A DNA stretch of 64,000 nt from Paraherbaspirillum soli. GTDB lineage: Bacteria > Pseudomonadota > Gammaproteobacteria > Burkholderiales > Burkholderiaceae_D. The first letter of the stretch is position 1; every line of letters begins with the position of its first letter. Positions 40,375 through 49,826 of the stretch are shown in pieces. Location: NCBI RefSeq assembly GCF_042654985.1, contig NZ_JBHSMT010000008.1:434001-498000 (forward strand). The letters run 5' to 3'. Made by a program: the position numbers and the translations under genes. The notes under the pieces are model-generated. The model saw only the letters and a list, made by a program, of their open reading frames with translations. It made no database searches and was not told the origin of the DNA.

Positions 40375-40468
40375 AATTATCTTTCCAGCTCGTTGGCCGA
40401 CCATGTGCCGACTTCGTTAATCAATCCGGCACACCAATCAACAACTTATTTTTAGAAAGACCACTGCC

Positions 40469-41620
40469 ATGACGCAATTACGCATCCCCGCCGTCTACAT
40501 GCGCGGCGGCACCAGCAAAGGCGTGTTTTTTCATGCGGATGCATTGCCAGCCGATCCGGTCGAAAGGGACCGGATTTTGTTGCGCGTCATCGGCAGCCCT
40601 GACCCTTACGGCAAGCAGATCGATGGCATGGGTGGAGCGACCTCGAGCACCAGCAAAGTGGTTCTTGTTTCAAAATCGGCTCGCGCGGATTGCGACGTCG
40701 ACTATCTGTTCGGCGCGGTGTCGATTGAAGCGCCGGTCATTGACTGGTCCGGCAACTGCGGCAATTTGAGCGCTGCGGTCGGTCCGTTCGCGATTAGCGA
40801 GGGCTTGGTGGAAGGCATCGCCAACGGGATGCAACAAGTGCGCATCTGGCAAGCCAATATCGGCAAACGCATCATTTCGCATGTGCCGATGCGGGATGGG
40901 GAAGTGGTCGAGGATGGCGATTTTGAGCTGGATGGCGTGACCTTTCCTGCTGCCGAAATCAAACTCGAATTTCTCGATCCAGGCGGTGTCGGCGATGACG
41001 ACGGCGGCGCGATGTTCCCCACCGGGCAGGTGATCGATACGCTGGATATCCCGGATCTCGGGAAGATTGAAGCGACCTTGATCAATGCCGGCAATCCCGC
41101 CATCTTCGTCGACGCGAAAGCGCTCGGCTTGACTGGATGCGAGCTGCAAGAAGCGGTCAACAACAATCCGCAGTTATTGAAATTGTGCGAAACGTTCCGC
41201 GCACACGGTGCGGTGGTCATGGGATTGGCCGCCACCGCCGATGAAGCCACGGCCAAGCGTCCGCACACGCCCAAGCTGGCGTTCGTCTCCGCGGCGCAGG
41301 ATTATGTCGCTTCCAGCGGCAAGCTTGTCAGTCGCAAAGATATCGATCTGACGGTTCGTATTTTGTCGATGGGGAAATTGCATCACGCGATGACTGGAAC
41401 CGGCGCAGTCGCGATCGCCGTCGCCGCTGCGATTCCCGGAACGATTGTTGAACGCACTGTCGGTGCGCGCAAGGATGAGATTTGCTTTGGTCATCCGTCG
41501 GGATCGTTATCGGTGGGCGCCAGCGCCGTCGTCCGAAACGGCACCTGGACCGTGGTCAAGGCTGTCATGAGCAGAAGCGCCAGGCGGTTGATGGAGGGAG
41601 CGGTTCGGATTCCCGCTTAA
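40469..41620 (+). CDS. prpF: PrpF-family isomerase (2-methylaconitate cis-trans isomerase-like)
   Basis: PrpF family enzymes isomerise 2-methylaconitate in the 2-methylcitrate cycle for propionate, with AcnD. The 383-residue protein has the diagnostic VYMRGGTSKGVFF, DPYGKQIDGMGGATSSTSKV and GNCGNLSAAVGPFA. None of prpB, prpC or acnD is near, so it may serve a related reaction (for example the 4-oxalomesaconate tautomerase branch). AGAAAGACC precedes the ATG. The 94-base gap before it contains only its leader. Confidence 0.78.
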   Translation: MTQLRIPAVYMRGGTSKGVFFHADALPADPVERDRILLRVIGSPDPYGKQIDGMGGATSSTSKVVLVSKSARADCDVDYLFGAVSIEAPVIDWSGNCGNLSAAVGPFAISEGLVEGIANGMQQVRIWQANIGKRIISHVPMRDGEVVEDGDFELDGVTFPAAEIKLEFLDPGGVGDDDGGAMFPTGQVIDTLDIPDLGKIEATLINAGNPAIFVDAKALGLTGCELQEAVNNNPQLLKLCETFRAHGAVVMGLAATADEATAKRPHTPKLAFVSAAQDYVASSGKLVSRKDIDLTVRILSMGKLHHAMTGTGAVAIAVAAAIPGTIVERTVGARKDEICFGHPSGSLSVGASAVVRNGTWTVVKAVMSRSARRLMEGAVRIPA

Positions 41621-41783
41621 AAATTTTCTTTTCATCGCTGACGTCGGCGCAGGCGGCCGCGGCTGCAGATCAATTTCCCGGCATCGCCGATGCTGTTTAT
41701 TTCCTGACGACACTGAAATTTTTCCGCCGATACATTATCGTTACGCACTCAACGCAGACTCTCAACCACAGGAGCAAAGTAAC

Positions 41784-43169
41784 GTGACGTCAGAAAATAA
41801 AACAAACGCAGGCGAATTTCGTAAAACGGTTTTCCGGGGTGTGTCGATTGCAGCAGCCTTGCTCGCCCTTGCTGCCGGGGCCAGGGCCGAGGCTGGGCAA
41901 GCCGATCCGGCCTTGTCCTGTCTGGCCGGGACTTACCGCGCGCCGGATGGCGAGGCGATTGCAATCCGTTCGTTGTCCGCTGCCGATACGTTTCGCTACG
42001 TGTACATGGACGGTCGGTTGGGGACGTTGAAACACGAGAGCGCCGGTACCTTTTCTGCGCATCCCGCCTGGCCGGCATCGCGACCGGAGCCGGTCCGGCT
42101 GAGCTTGGCGTCGTGCGATGCAAAATTCGCGTCGGTAGAACTCAGTGCCGGCGAGGCGCAGCACTGGGTGCGCGAGCCCCTGCGTATGACGACGATCAAA
42201 TTCAAGAGCGGCGGCGCGGAACTCACGGGTCAACTGATCGAGCCGCTCAATCGCAGCGGACCGGCGCCGACCCTGGTCTTTGTACACGGCTCGGAGATGA
42301 CGCCGACGATCGGCGCCAACACGCCGTCGCTGTTGGCGGCCAGCGCCGGCATCGCCTCGTTCGTCTACGATAAGCGCGGCACCGGGCAGTCCAAGGGTGT
42401 CTACACGCAAAACTTCGAAACCTTGGGCCAGGACGCCGCCGCCGCGGTTGAAGCGGTGCGCAACGCGGCCGGTTCGCGGATCGGCCGCATCGGCTTGCTC
42501 GGCATGAGCCAGGGCGGATGGATTGCGCCACTCGCGGCAGCGAAAGCCAAGGCGGACTTCGTGGTGGTCGCTTTTGGCGTGCTCGGCGACCCGCTTGAGC
42601 AGGATGCCTGGCAAGTGGCCTACGAACTCCGGCAGCAGGGTTTCGGCCCGGAGCTGGCGCCGAAAATCGAGGAAGTAACGGATGCCACGGCCAAAGTTGC
42701 GGAGACAGATTTCAAACGCAACCGCGAACAACTGGATCTGGTCCGGCGCAAGTACGGCGCCGAGCCGTGGTTCTCGAAGATATCCGGTCAATACAGCGGA
42801 CAAGTCTTGCGCGGCGAGTTCGACCAGGCCAGCAGCGAAAGCCCTGAGGTGTTGTGGCACTACGATGCGCTATCGGTCATGCAGGGAATCGGCGCGCCCC
42901 AGCTGTGGGTCCTGGGCGGATCGGATTCGGTGGCGCCGAGCGCGACCACAGTTGCACGCCTGGTCGATTTGCAGCACGCCGGCAAACCTATCGACGTTGC
43001 CGTGTTTCCCAATGCGGATCACGGCATCTACGAATATAAAACGCGGGCCCTGGGATTCGCGGGCGGCGTGCGCAACTCGGTCGGCTATTACCGGCTGATG
43101 TTCGACTGGATGAATGGCCGCGTCCAAGGTTCTTACGGCGACGCTGCGATGTTCCGCTCGCACCCATAG
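41784..43169 (+). CDS. Secreted alpha/beta hydrolase
   Basis: The 461-residue protein begins with a signal peptide (VFRGVSIAAALLALAAGARA) and has an N-terminal beta-rich domain of about 110 residues followed by an alpha/beta hydrolase: nucleophile GMSQGG, acid in GGSDSVAPS, base in NADHGIYEY, oxyanion region LVFVHGSEM. It is a serine hydrolase of esterase or peptidase type with unknown substrate, probably periplasmic. The stop codon TAG shares its last base with repeat copy D. From 41621 to 41783 there is nothing else. Confidence 0.85.
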   Translation: MTSENKTNAGEFRKTVFRGVSIAAALLALAAGARAEAGQADPALSCLAGTYRAPDGEAIAIRSLSAADTFRYVYMDGRLGTLKHESAGTFSAHPAWPASRPEPVRLSLASCDAKFASVELSAGEAQHWVREPLRMTTIKFKSGGAELTGQLIEPLNRSGPAPTLVFVHGSEMTPTIGANTPSLLAASAGIASFVYDKRGTGQSKGVYTQNFETLGQDAAAAVEAVRNAAGSRIGRIGLLGMSQGGWIAPLAAAKAKADFVVVAFGVLGDPLEQDAWQVAYELRQQGFGPELAPKIEEVTDATAKVAETDFKRNREQLDLVRRKYGAEPWFSKISGQYSGQVLRGEFDQASSESPEVLWHYDALSVMQGIGAPQLWVLGGSDSVAPSATTVARLVDLQHAGKPIDVAVFPNADHGIYEYKTRALGFAGGVRNSVGYYRLMFDWMNGRVQGSYGDAAMFRSHP

Positions 43170-43301
43170 GGCACCAAAAAACCTACTGCAGGGTTTGGCA
43201 AGCTCGCCAATCTCGGGCCTGTGATGCTCGCCGTACCCCTTGTACGGCTGCGCTTCTCGGCCCGACCTTGGGCCGCTCGCTACGGTTTTTCAAGGTGCTC
43301 C
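43169..43301. repeat. Copy D of the six-copy element
   Basis: The 133-bp copy begins at the last base of the hydrolase stop codon: TAGGGCACC. It has the insert CTACTGCAGGGTTTGGCAAG and ends GGTTTTTCAAGGTGC. It lies between convergent genes (hydrolase and panB), so the hairpin could act as their shared terminator. Confidence 0.92.
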
Positions 43302-43327
43302 ATAGGCAGGCACACGGCGCGAATGAC

Positions 43328-44155
43328 TCACCCGGCCTTGCCATAGGCAAAACAGTGTGCGGGTTCCGGGAATGCGCCTCGCCGCACATCGTCGGCATAT
43401 TCGGCAATTGCGCCGCTCATCGAGCTAGCGATGTCGACATAGCGCTTGACGAATTTCGGCGTGTATTCGGTGAACATGCCAAGCATGTCCTCTGTCACGA
43501 GGACCTGGCCGTCGCAAGCCGGCGAGGCGCCGATGCCTATGGTCGGGATGCGCAATGTTTCAGTAATCCGTCGCGCCAGCGCTTCCGCCGTACCTTCGAT
43601 CACCACCGCAAACGCTCCTGCAAGCTCCAGCGCTACCGCATCGTTCAAGATTTTTTCGGCGGCTGCGCTGGTCAGGCCTTGCGCCTTGAAACCGCCCATC
43701 GTATTCACTTGCTGCGGCATCAGGCCGATGTGCGCCATCACCGGAACGCCGCGATCGGCTAAAAAGCGCACGGTGTCGGCCATCTCGGCCCCGCCTTCCA
43801 GCTTGACTGCTTGGGCGCCGGTTTCTGTCAGCAAGCGGGCGGCGGAGCGGAACGCTTGCGACGGCGATTCTTGATAAGCGCCGAACGGCAGATCGACCAC
43901 GATGCAAGCCTGGGTCGATCCCCGCACTACCGCCTGGCCATGCGCGATCATCATGTCCAGCGTCACAGCTAAGGTGCTTGGCATTCCGTACAGCACCATG
44001 CCGACCGAGTCGCCGACGATGATCACATCGGCATGCGCATCGACCAGTTTCGCCATCGGCATCGAGTAGGCGGTCAGCGAAACCAGTTTGCCGGCACCCT
44101 TCTGCTCTCGAATGGTGGCGATGCTTTTGCGGGAAATAGATGTTTGCGTACTCAT
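43328..44155 (-). CDS. panB: Ketopantoate hydroxymethyltransferase PanB
   Basis: PanB makes ketopantoate from 2-oxoisovalerate and methylene-tetrahydrofolate, the first step to pantothenate and CoA. The 275-residue protein shows MLTAY-like SLTAYSMPMAKLVD, VIIVGDSVGMVLYG and AVKLEGG, all typical. It is separate from panC, which is not in this window. The start has no strong ribosome binding site (GGGATTCCCG). Confidence 0.95.
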   Translation of the reverse strand: MSTQTSISRKSIATIREQKGAGKLVSLTAYSMPMAKLVDAHADVIIVGDSVGMVLYGMPSTLAVTLDMMIAHGQAVVRGSTQACIVVDLPFGAYQESPSQAFRSAARLLTETGAQAVKLEGGAEMADTVRFLADRGVPVMAHIGLMPQQVNTMGGFKAQGLTSAAAEKILNDAVALELAGAFAVVIEGTAEALARRITETLRIPTIGIGASPACDGQVLVTEDMLGMFTEYTPKFVKRYVDIASSMSGAIAEYADDVRRGAFPEPAHCFAYGKAG

Positions 44156-44241
44156 GAACGGGAATCCCTTCTTCGTTGGTTTGAATAGGAGGAGACGTTA
44201 TCATTGGCCCTCATGACAGACTTGCGACAAGGGGACAAACG

Positions 44242-45048
44242 ATGCTGCTGGCGGGACAATCAGCGCGCCATTACGAAGTGCCGGCGATGACGCAGCTGCC
44301 GCGGCCGCTGTTTGTGCGGGCATTGGAGATTCCCGAACGCAGCAGCGTCGCGATGCACAGCCATCCGTGGGCGCAGTTTCTGTACGCGACCTCCGGTGTG
44401 CTTAATGTGCAGACGCCGCAAGGCCATAGCATGGTGCCGCCGCAATACGCGGTATGGATTCCGCCGCACATGCCGCACGCGGTCTCTACCTATCACCGGG
44501 TGTCTTTCCACAGCCTTTATCTGGGGGCTTCGGCACTGGAAAATTTCGAGCAGGATTGCACGGTGCTCAACGTGACGCCGCTGCTTAGGGAACTGATCAT
44601 GGCCACTGCGGGCATGGCCGTCGATTACGACGTGGAAGGCCGGGACGGACGCCTGGTGGCGGTGATTGTCGACCAGATCAAGGACTTGGCCGCGGCGCCA
44701 TTGACGGTCCCGATGCCGCTCGACTCGCGCCTGCTGAAAATTGCGGTTGCCTTGCAAGCCAGTCCCGGCGAGTCGCGCAGCCTGGATGATTGGGGCGAAC
44801 TGGTCGGCGCGACCCGACGCACGCTGGCGCGTCTCTTTCGGAAGGAAACCGGATTGTCGTTTACCGAATGGCGGCAGGCTATCCGCCTATTGGCTTCGTT
44901 GCCGCGACTGGAAGCAGGGGAAGCCGTCACGTCGGTGGCCAGCGAACTCGGTTATGAATCGACCTCTGCCTTCATCGCCTTGTTTCAGCGGCGCTATGGC
45001 ATGACGCCGGGCAGGTTCGTCAAACAGTCGCATCGCCTGAATACGTGA
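44242..45048 (+). CDS. AraC-family regulator with cupin sensing domain
   Basis: The 268-residue protein has a cupin-type N-terminal fold (HSHPWAQFLYATSGVLNVQT, PPQYAVWIPPHMPHAV) and a C-terminal AraC DNA-binding domain (SLDDWGELVGATRRTLARLF, then VTSVASELGYESTSAFIALF). AAGGGG lies 8 bases before the ATG. It is divergent from panB with an 86-base gap, so it could influence panB, but nothing in the sequence proves it. Confidence 0.88.
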   Translation: MLLAGQSARHYEVPAMTQLPRPLFVRALEIPERSSVAMHSHPWAQFLYATSGVLNVQTPQGHSMVPPQYAVWIPPHMPHAVSTYHRVSFHSLYLGASALENFEQDCTVLNVTPLLRELIMATAGMAVDYDVEGRDGRLVAVIVDQIKDLAAAPLTVPMPLDSRLLKIAVALQASPGESRSLDDWGELVGATRRTLARLFRKETGLSFTEWRQAIRLLASLPRLEAGEAVTSVASELGYESTSAFIALFQRRYGMTPGRFVKQSHRLNT

Positions 45049-45113
45049 GCGGCTGCTGTCATGCTGATTTTTTTCAGCCGCGTTCGAGGTGTTTGTCATT
45101 GCAGAGTCCGGCC

Positions 45114-45386
45114 TCAATCACGCTCCCAGCCTCGTCCGCCATCGCGTGGCGGCAGCGAGTCGATCAAGCCGATGTCGCGCAGCACGTGGTCGTTCAAGTG
45201 ACGTTCAAGCTGTGGTCGGTCCGCGAGCTTGTCGGCCTTGGAAAGCTTGGGCGCACCGCGCCGTTGCTGCCATAACTGCACGACACGCACGGTGTAGTCA
45301 AACAGGCGCTGCGAGCGCGGCAATGGGACTCTCGAACAGGCGGGTAAGGTTCCAGCAAATTGGCAGGTCGGCGATGAATTATTCAT
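45114..45386 (-). CDS. DUF1127 small protein
   Basis: The 90-residue protein contains the DUF1127 core: VVQLWQQRRGAPKLSKAD and LNDHVLRDIGLIDSLP. The family binds RNA in some alphaproteobacteria and affects growth and phosphate stress; the role here is unknown. It is divergent from a LysR regulator, a pairing often seen in Burkholderiales, and probably regulated by it. The ATG at 45386 begins MNNSSPTCQ. Confidence 0.82.
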   Translation of the reverse strand: MNNSSPTCQFAGTLPACSRVPLPRSQRLFDYTVRVVQLWQQRRGAPKLSKADKLADRPQLERHLNDHVLRDIGLIDSLPPRDGGRGWERD

Positions 45387-45445
45387 GATGAGTTCACAAG
45401 TTGGGTTAGCGGCAGTTGGTGATATTTTTCGTAGCCGCTTGCGTA

Positions 45446-45520
45446 CTGGTAAGAATATCCAACCAGTTTCGCAAAGGGAAACGACTTGTTCTAACCATGT
45501 TGGTCAGCTATCCTTACCAG
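45446..45520. promoter_or_regulatory. Likely LysR operator region
   Basis: In the divergent gap, CTGGT-N11-ACCAG (45446-45450 and 45462-45466) has the shape of a LysR site. A second complement CTTACCAG (45513-45520) matches CTGGTAAG at 45446-45453 and ends one base before the regulator's start codon, consistent with autoregulation. This is pattern reading only. Confidence 0.5.
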
Positions 45521-45521
45521 C

Positions 45522-46511
45522 ATGACCCGACTCCCACTCCATACCCTTCCCGTCTTCCGCACCGCGGCGCGTTTACAAAACCTGCGCGCCACTGCGCTCG
45601 AAATGCATCTAACCCATAGCGCCGTGAGCCAGCAAATCGGCGTGCTGGAGCAGCAGCTCGGCTTTGCGTTGTTTGAACGGCGCGGGCGGCGCATCGTGCT
45701 GAATGCTGCGGGCGAGGCGCTGTTAGGCAGCGTCGATTCGGCGCTGGCGCAGCTGGATGCGGGCGTGCTGGCGGCGGCAGCGGCGGCTTGCGGCGCCGCG
45801 CAACGCTTGCGTCTGACCGTGGTGCCCTCCTTCGGCCAGCGCTGGCTGCTGCCGCGCATGCACCGCTGGCGCGAGCGCCACCCCGGCATCGCGCTCGAGC
45901 TGCACTCTTCGCAGCAGCTGGTGGATTTGCAGCGCGACGGCTTCCATGCCGCTCTGCGCCAGGGGCGCGGCGGCTGGCCCGGCCTCAGCGACGAGCGCTT
46001 GTTCGACAGCCTGATTGTCGCGGTGGCGTCGCCGGCCACCGCGCGTCGCTTGCAGGGCAGCGGCGTTGCCGCGCTCGCGCACGAGCCGCTGCTGGGCGGC
46101 GCCCAATTCTGGGATCGCTGGTTCAAGGAGGCCGGGGTCCATGTGCGCAGCAATCCGGTCGCCAATTTCAACGACGCCAGCCTGATGCTGCAAGCGGCGG
46201 AGCAGGGCTTGGGCATTGCGCTGGGGCGCGAGTTCATGGTGGCCGATGCGCTGCGCGACGGCCGCCTGGTGCGCTTGTCCGAGCAGCGCCTGGTGGCCGA
46301 CAGTGCCTACGATTCCTATTACCTGGTTTATCCGCCGGCGTTGCGCGACTGGGGGCCGTTGCAAGCGCTGCGGGCCTGGTTGCATGACGAGGTGTGCGCG
46401 ACGCAAAAAATGATCGCGCCAGACGCATCGGTTCCCGAGCAAGCGGCCGTCGCGCCGCTGAAAAAATCGCCGGCTCGCAGCAAAGCCAAGAAGGCCGCCG
46501 CGGGGAGCTGA
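45522..46511 (+). CDS. LysR-family regulator with a basic alanine-lysine tail
   Basis: The 329-residue protein has a LysR winged helix-turn-helix (LPVFRTAARLQNLRATALEM, HSAVSQQIGVLEQQLG) and a GcvA-like effector domain (AALRQGRGGWPGL, GLGIALGREFMVAD). After the normal end, about residue 305, it has a lysine/alanine-rich tail (LKKSPARSKAKKAAAGS) similar to histone H1-like tails. The tail is not usual for the family. No clear ribosome binding site is seen before the ATG at 45522. Confidence 0.88.
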   Translation: MTRLPLHTLPVFRTAARLQNLRATALEMHLTHSAVSQQIGVLEQQLGFALFERRGRRIVLNAAGEALLGSVDSALAQLDAGVLAAAAAACGAAQRLRLTVVPSFGQRWLLPRMHRWRERHPGIALELHSSQQLVDLQRDGFHAALRQGRGGWPGLSDERLFDSLIVAVASPATARRLQGSGVAALAHEPLLGGAQFWDRWFKEAGVHVRSNPVANFNDASLMLQAAEQGLGIALGREFMVADALRDGRLVRLSEQRLVADSAYDSYYLVYPPALRDWGPLQALRAWLHDEVCATQKMIAPDASVPEQAAVAPLKKSPARSKAKKAAAGS

Positions 46512-46696
46512 ACTCGACGGCGGCCATGTGTTGCGACTATCAGATGGTTGTCGGAAAAGCGCAGCAAATCGGCAAGCGTGCTTACACAAAAATTTCTGTT
46601 TGGAAATGATATGCTTGTCAATTCGCAGGTGCAGAAATCGTCGTATCAGCCGTCAGCCGACGCCCCTCAATCCGAATAACTTTTTCTCAAAATCCG

Positions 46697-48511
46697 ATGA
46701 ACTCGCCAAACTTCCCCCAAACCGCCATTACCCTCAGAATCCAGCAGTTGCGCGACGCCATGCAGCGTCACAAGATCGACGCCTGCCTGGTGCCTTCCGC
46801 CGATCCGCATTTGTCCGAATACCTGCCCGGGCGCTGGAAGGGGCGCGAATGGCTGTCCGGTTTCACCGGCTCGGTCGCCAATCTGATCGTGACCGCGGAT
46901 TTTGCCGGCTTGTGGGCCGATAGCCGCTATTGGTCGCAAGCCGAGGCGGAGCTGGCGGGCAGCGGCATCGTGTTGATGAAAACGCTTTCCGGCAATAGCT
47001 TGTTGCACCTCGACTGGCTGGGCGCGAACCTGTCCGCCGCGCACACCGTCGCCGTGGACGGCGCGGTACTGGGTCTGGCGACGGCGCGCATGCTGGAACA
47101 GGCGCTCAAGAAAAATGGCGTCAAGTTGCGCACCGATCTCGACCTGCTGACGGAAATCTGGCCCGAGCGGCCGTCCCTGCCGACCCAGCCGATTTATGAA
47201 CACCAGCCGCCGCATGCGCCGCTATCCCGCGCCGACAAGCTGGCTCAACTGCGCGCAGCCATGCAGGTCCACGGTGCGCAATCGCATTTCATTTCGACGC
47301 TGGACGACATCGCCTACCTGTTCAATCTGCGCGGCGCCGACGTCAATTTCAATCCGGTGTTTGTGGCCCACGCTTTGATCGGACCGCAACGCGCGACGCT
47401 GTTTGTCGCCGACGGCAAAGTGCCGGAGGCACTGCGCACTATCCTGGCGGCCGATGGCGTCGACCTGGCGCCTTATGCACAAGCGGCGGCGGCGCTGGCA
47501 GCGCTGCCAGCGGACAGCGCGCTGCTGATCGATCCGCGCCGCGTGACGCTGGGTTTGCGGCAAGCGATCCCGGCCGCGGTCAAGGTGGTCGAGGCGATCA
47601 ACCCGACCACGTTTGCCAAGTCGCGCAAGAGCACCGACGAGGTGTCGCATGTGCGGGCGGCGATGGAGCAGGACGGCGCGGCGCTATGCGAATTTTTCGC
47701 ATGGCTGGAGCAGGCGCTAGTCCAATCTGAGCCGGTCACCGAGCTGATGATAGACACCCAGATCACCGCAGCGCGAGCACGCCGCCCGGGCTTCACCTGC
47801 CCCAGTTTCGCCACGATTGCCGGCTTCAACGGCAACGGCGCGATGCCGCATTACAAGGCCACCGCTGAATCGCATGCGACGATACAAGGCGACGGTTTGC
47901 TGCTGATCGACTCCGGCGGTCAATATGTAAACGGCACCACCGACATCACCCGCATGGTTCCGATCGGCCAGCCTTCGGCCGCGCAAAAACGCGACTGCAC
48001 TTTGGTGCTGAAAGGCGTGATCGCGCTGTCCGGCGCGCAGTTCCCGCGTGGGGTTAAATCGCCGATGCTGGATGCGATCGCACGCGCGCCAATCTGGGCC
48101 GGCGGCATCGACTATGGGCACGGCACCGGTCATGGCGTCGGTTACTTCCTCAACGTCCACGAAGGCCCGCAAGTCATTTCCTGCACTGCGATGCCGGAAG
48201 CACACACCGCGATGGAGCCGGGGATGATCACCTCGATCGAGCCGGGCATTTATCGTCCCGAGCGCTGGGGTGTGCGGATCGAAAACCTGGTGTTGAACCA
48301 ACCGGCCGAGACCACCGAGTTCGGCGAATATCTGCGTTTCGAAACCTTGACCTTGTGCCCTATCGACACGCGCTGCCTGGATCTGAGCTTGATGCGGCAG
48401 GACGAGATAGCCTGGCTCAACGCCTACCATGCGCAAGTGCGCGAGCGCCTGTCGCCGCATGTCGCGGGCGATGCCAAGGCTTGGCTCGAGCTCAGGACGC
48501 AAGCGCTGTAA
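46697..48511 (+). CDS. pepP: Long-form Xaa-Pro aminopeptidase (aminopeptidase P family, M24B)
   Basis: The 604-residue protein removes N-terminal residues preceding proline. It has the N-terminal two non-catalytic domains (LVPSADPHLSEYLPGRWKGR) and the C-terminal creatinase-like catalytic domain with metal ligands in LLIDSGGQYVNGTTDITRM, GHGTGHGVGYFLNVHEGP and SIEPGIYRPERWGVRIENL. The length fits the eukaryotic-like or long bacterial form rather than the 440-residue E. coli PepP; the gene symbol is used loosely. It is followed at once by repeat copy E. Confidence 0.93.
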   Translation: MNSPNFPQTAITLRIQQLRDAMQRHKIDACLVPSADPHLSEYLPGRWKGREWLSGFTGSVANLIVTADFAGLWADSRYWSQAEAELAGSGIVLMKTLSGNSLLHLDWLGANLSAAHTVAVDGAVLGLATARMLEQALKKNGVKLRTDLDLLTEIWPERPSLPTQPIYEHQPPHAPLSRADKLAQLRAAMQVHGAQSHFISTLDDIAYLFNLRGADVNFNPVFVAHALIGPQRATLFVADGKVPEALRTILAADGVDLAPYAQAAAALAALPADSALLIDPRRVTLGLRQAIPAAVKVVEAINPTTFAKSRKSTDEVSHVRAAMEQDGAALCEFFAWLEQALVQSEPVTELMIDTQITAARARRPGFTCPSFATIAGFNGNGAMPHYKATAESHATIQGDGLLLIDSGGQYVNGTTDITRMVPIGQPSAAQKRDCTLVLKGVIALSGAQFPRGVKSPMLDAIARAPIWAGGIDYGHGTGHGVGYFLNVHEGPQVISCTAMPEAHTAMEPGMITSIEPGIYRPERWGVRIENLVLNQPAETTEFGEYLRFETLTLCPIDTRCLDLSLMRQDEIAWLNAYHAQVRERLSPHVAGDAKAWLELRTQAL

Positions 48512-48517
48512 AGCGTA

Positions 48518-48661
48518 GGGCACCTCGAAAAACCTACTGCAGGGTTTGGCAAGCTCGCCAATCTCGGGGCTGCGATGCTCACCGTACCTCCGTACGGCTG
48601 CAGGTGTTGCAACATCGTCGCCCCGACCTTGGGCCGCTCGCTACGGTTTATCGAGGTGCCC
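48518..48661. repeat. Copy E of the six-copy element
   Basis: The longest copy at 144 bp has inverted ends GGGCACCTCGAAAAACC and GGTTTATCGAGGTGCCC. It contains both the insert CTACTGCAGGGTTTGGCAAG (as in B and D) and CAGGTGTTGCAACATCGTCG (as in C). It begins 6 bases after the pepP stop and ends 46 bases from the stop of the convergent methyltransferase gene. Confidence 0.93.
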
Positions 48662-48707
48662 TGTAGTATCCACAGGCGTCCTGACGGACGTCTTTTTCAA
48701 TGCGGCC

Positions 48708-49826
48708 TCAATCGCTGCTGCACAATACCCGCAAGCCATTGATGACGATTGCTTGCGACACCGCATCCGCATAGCGATGGCGGCTATCTTCGAAACACAG
48801 GTCGATCAAGCACAGGCTGCCGTTGGCGAGCAGCCTTTCAGCGCGAAAATAATGCGCGTGCCGGCTGGCCGCCGCGGCCAGCGGCGCATGCAACGGCGCA
48901 CCCCAGCGCGTGACCTGGAATCCGTGCTGTTCAAACCAGCCGACGAATGCCGTCAGCCGCTGCGGATCGTCGCTGACCAGCAAGTCGGCATCGGCCGGAA
49001 GGCGCGGCAACGCCAGCTTTTGCAGCCAGCGGGCGAAGCTGCCGTAGACCACAAAATCCGGTAGATCGCTGGCCAATGCTTGCAGGCATGCGAGCGTTTC
49101 AGCGAGATCGATCGGCTTCGGTTGATTGCGGGCGATAAAAGCATATTCGTGCGAACGATTGCTGCCAAAACTCAGCGGCGTTAATGCATGACGCGGCCGT
49201 TCGTAAACCAGGATGCGTTCGTCGACCAGCACATACCGTTCCGCCAGCAAGCGGCCGACATCCGATGCCAGCGGGATGAATTGCTGGCCGATCCGAAGAT
49301 TTTCCGCCATCACGATGAAGTAACCGTTCTCATGCAAACACGGTTTCAGTGCGGCCAAGGTCTGCCGCAAGCCTTCCAGGAATTCGGCATACGTTGCGCT
49401 GTTATACAACTGCTTATGGTCGGTCAACTGTTCAGGCCAACGGCAGCCGAAATACGGCACATTGGTCAGGATCAAATGCGCCGGCGGCAAGCCCGGCATC
49501 AGCGTCAACGCATCCCCTTGTAGCACCGTGCAGTCTTGCGCCTGCAGCCGCGATAAGCGTTGCTGCGCGATGTCGACGCGCTCGGGTTCGACTTCGATGC
49601 CAAGGCCGCGCCGTCCTTCCAGATGCGCTGCCACCAGCGTCGTTCCCATGCCGCAAAAAGGGTCCAGCACAGTTTGTCCGGGCAGCGAAAACTGCCGTAT
49701 GAAAGGCCGCATCTGTTCAACCCAGCCGATGTCGCGCGCGGCAAACGGATCGCGCTGCGCCAGGTCGGCCGGCAACTGAAAAGTGGGGTCCGATGCCGTC
49801 AGCGCCAGCCAGCTATTGTCATCCAT
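48708..49826 (-). CDS. DNA methylase-like / nucleotidyltransferase fusion protein
   Basis: The 372-residue protein has two halves. The first has an AdoMet fold like that of DNA methylases: DPFCGMGTT (55-63), GLGIEVEPERVDIAQQRL, and TNVPYFG (121-127) in place of the usual NPPY/DPPY. The second half, from about 250, has YGSFARW (261-267) followed by ADADLLVSDD (D279, D281), the GS...DxD pattern of minimal nucleotidyltransferases. Its start overlaps the stop of the radical SAM gene by one base (TAATG), so the two are probably translated together. It is the last gene of an NAD-salvage operon. The substrate is unknown; it might act on RNA, DNA or a small nucleotide. The family is not recognised. 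Confidence 0.72.
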   Translation of the reverse strand: MDDNSWLALTASDPTFQLPADLAQRDPFAARDIGWVEQMRPFIRQFSLPGQTVLDPFCGMGTTLVAAHLEGRRGLGIEVEPERVDIAQQRLSRLQAQDCTVLQGDALTLMPGLPPAHLILTNVPYFGCRWPEQLTDHKQLYNSATYAEFLEGLRQTLAALKPCLHENGYFIVMAENLRIGQQFIPLASDVGRLLAERYVLVDERILVYERPRHALTPLSFGSNRSHEYAFIARNQPKPIDLAETLACLQALASDLPDFVVYGSFARWLQKLALPRLPADADLLVSDDPQRLTAFVGWFEQHGFQVTRWGAPLHAPLAAAASRHAHYFRAERLLANGSLCLIDLCFEDSRHRYADAVSQAIVINGLRVLCSSD

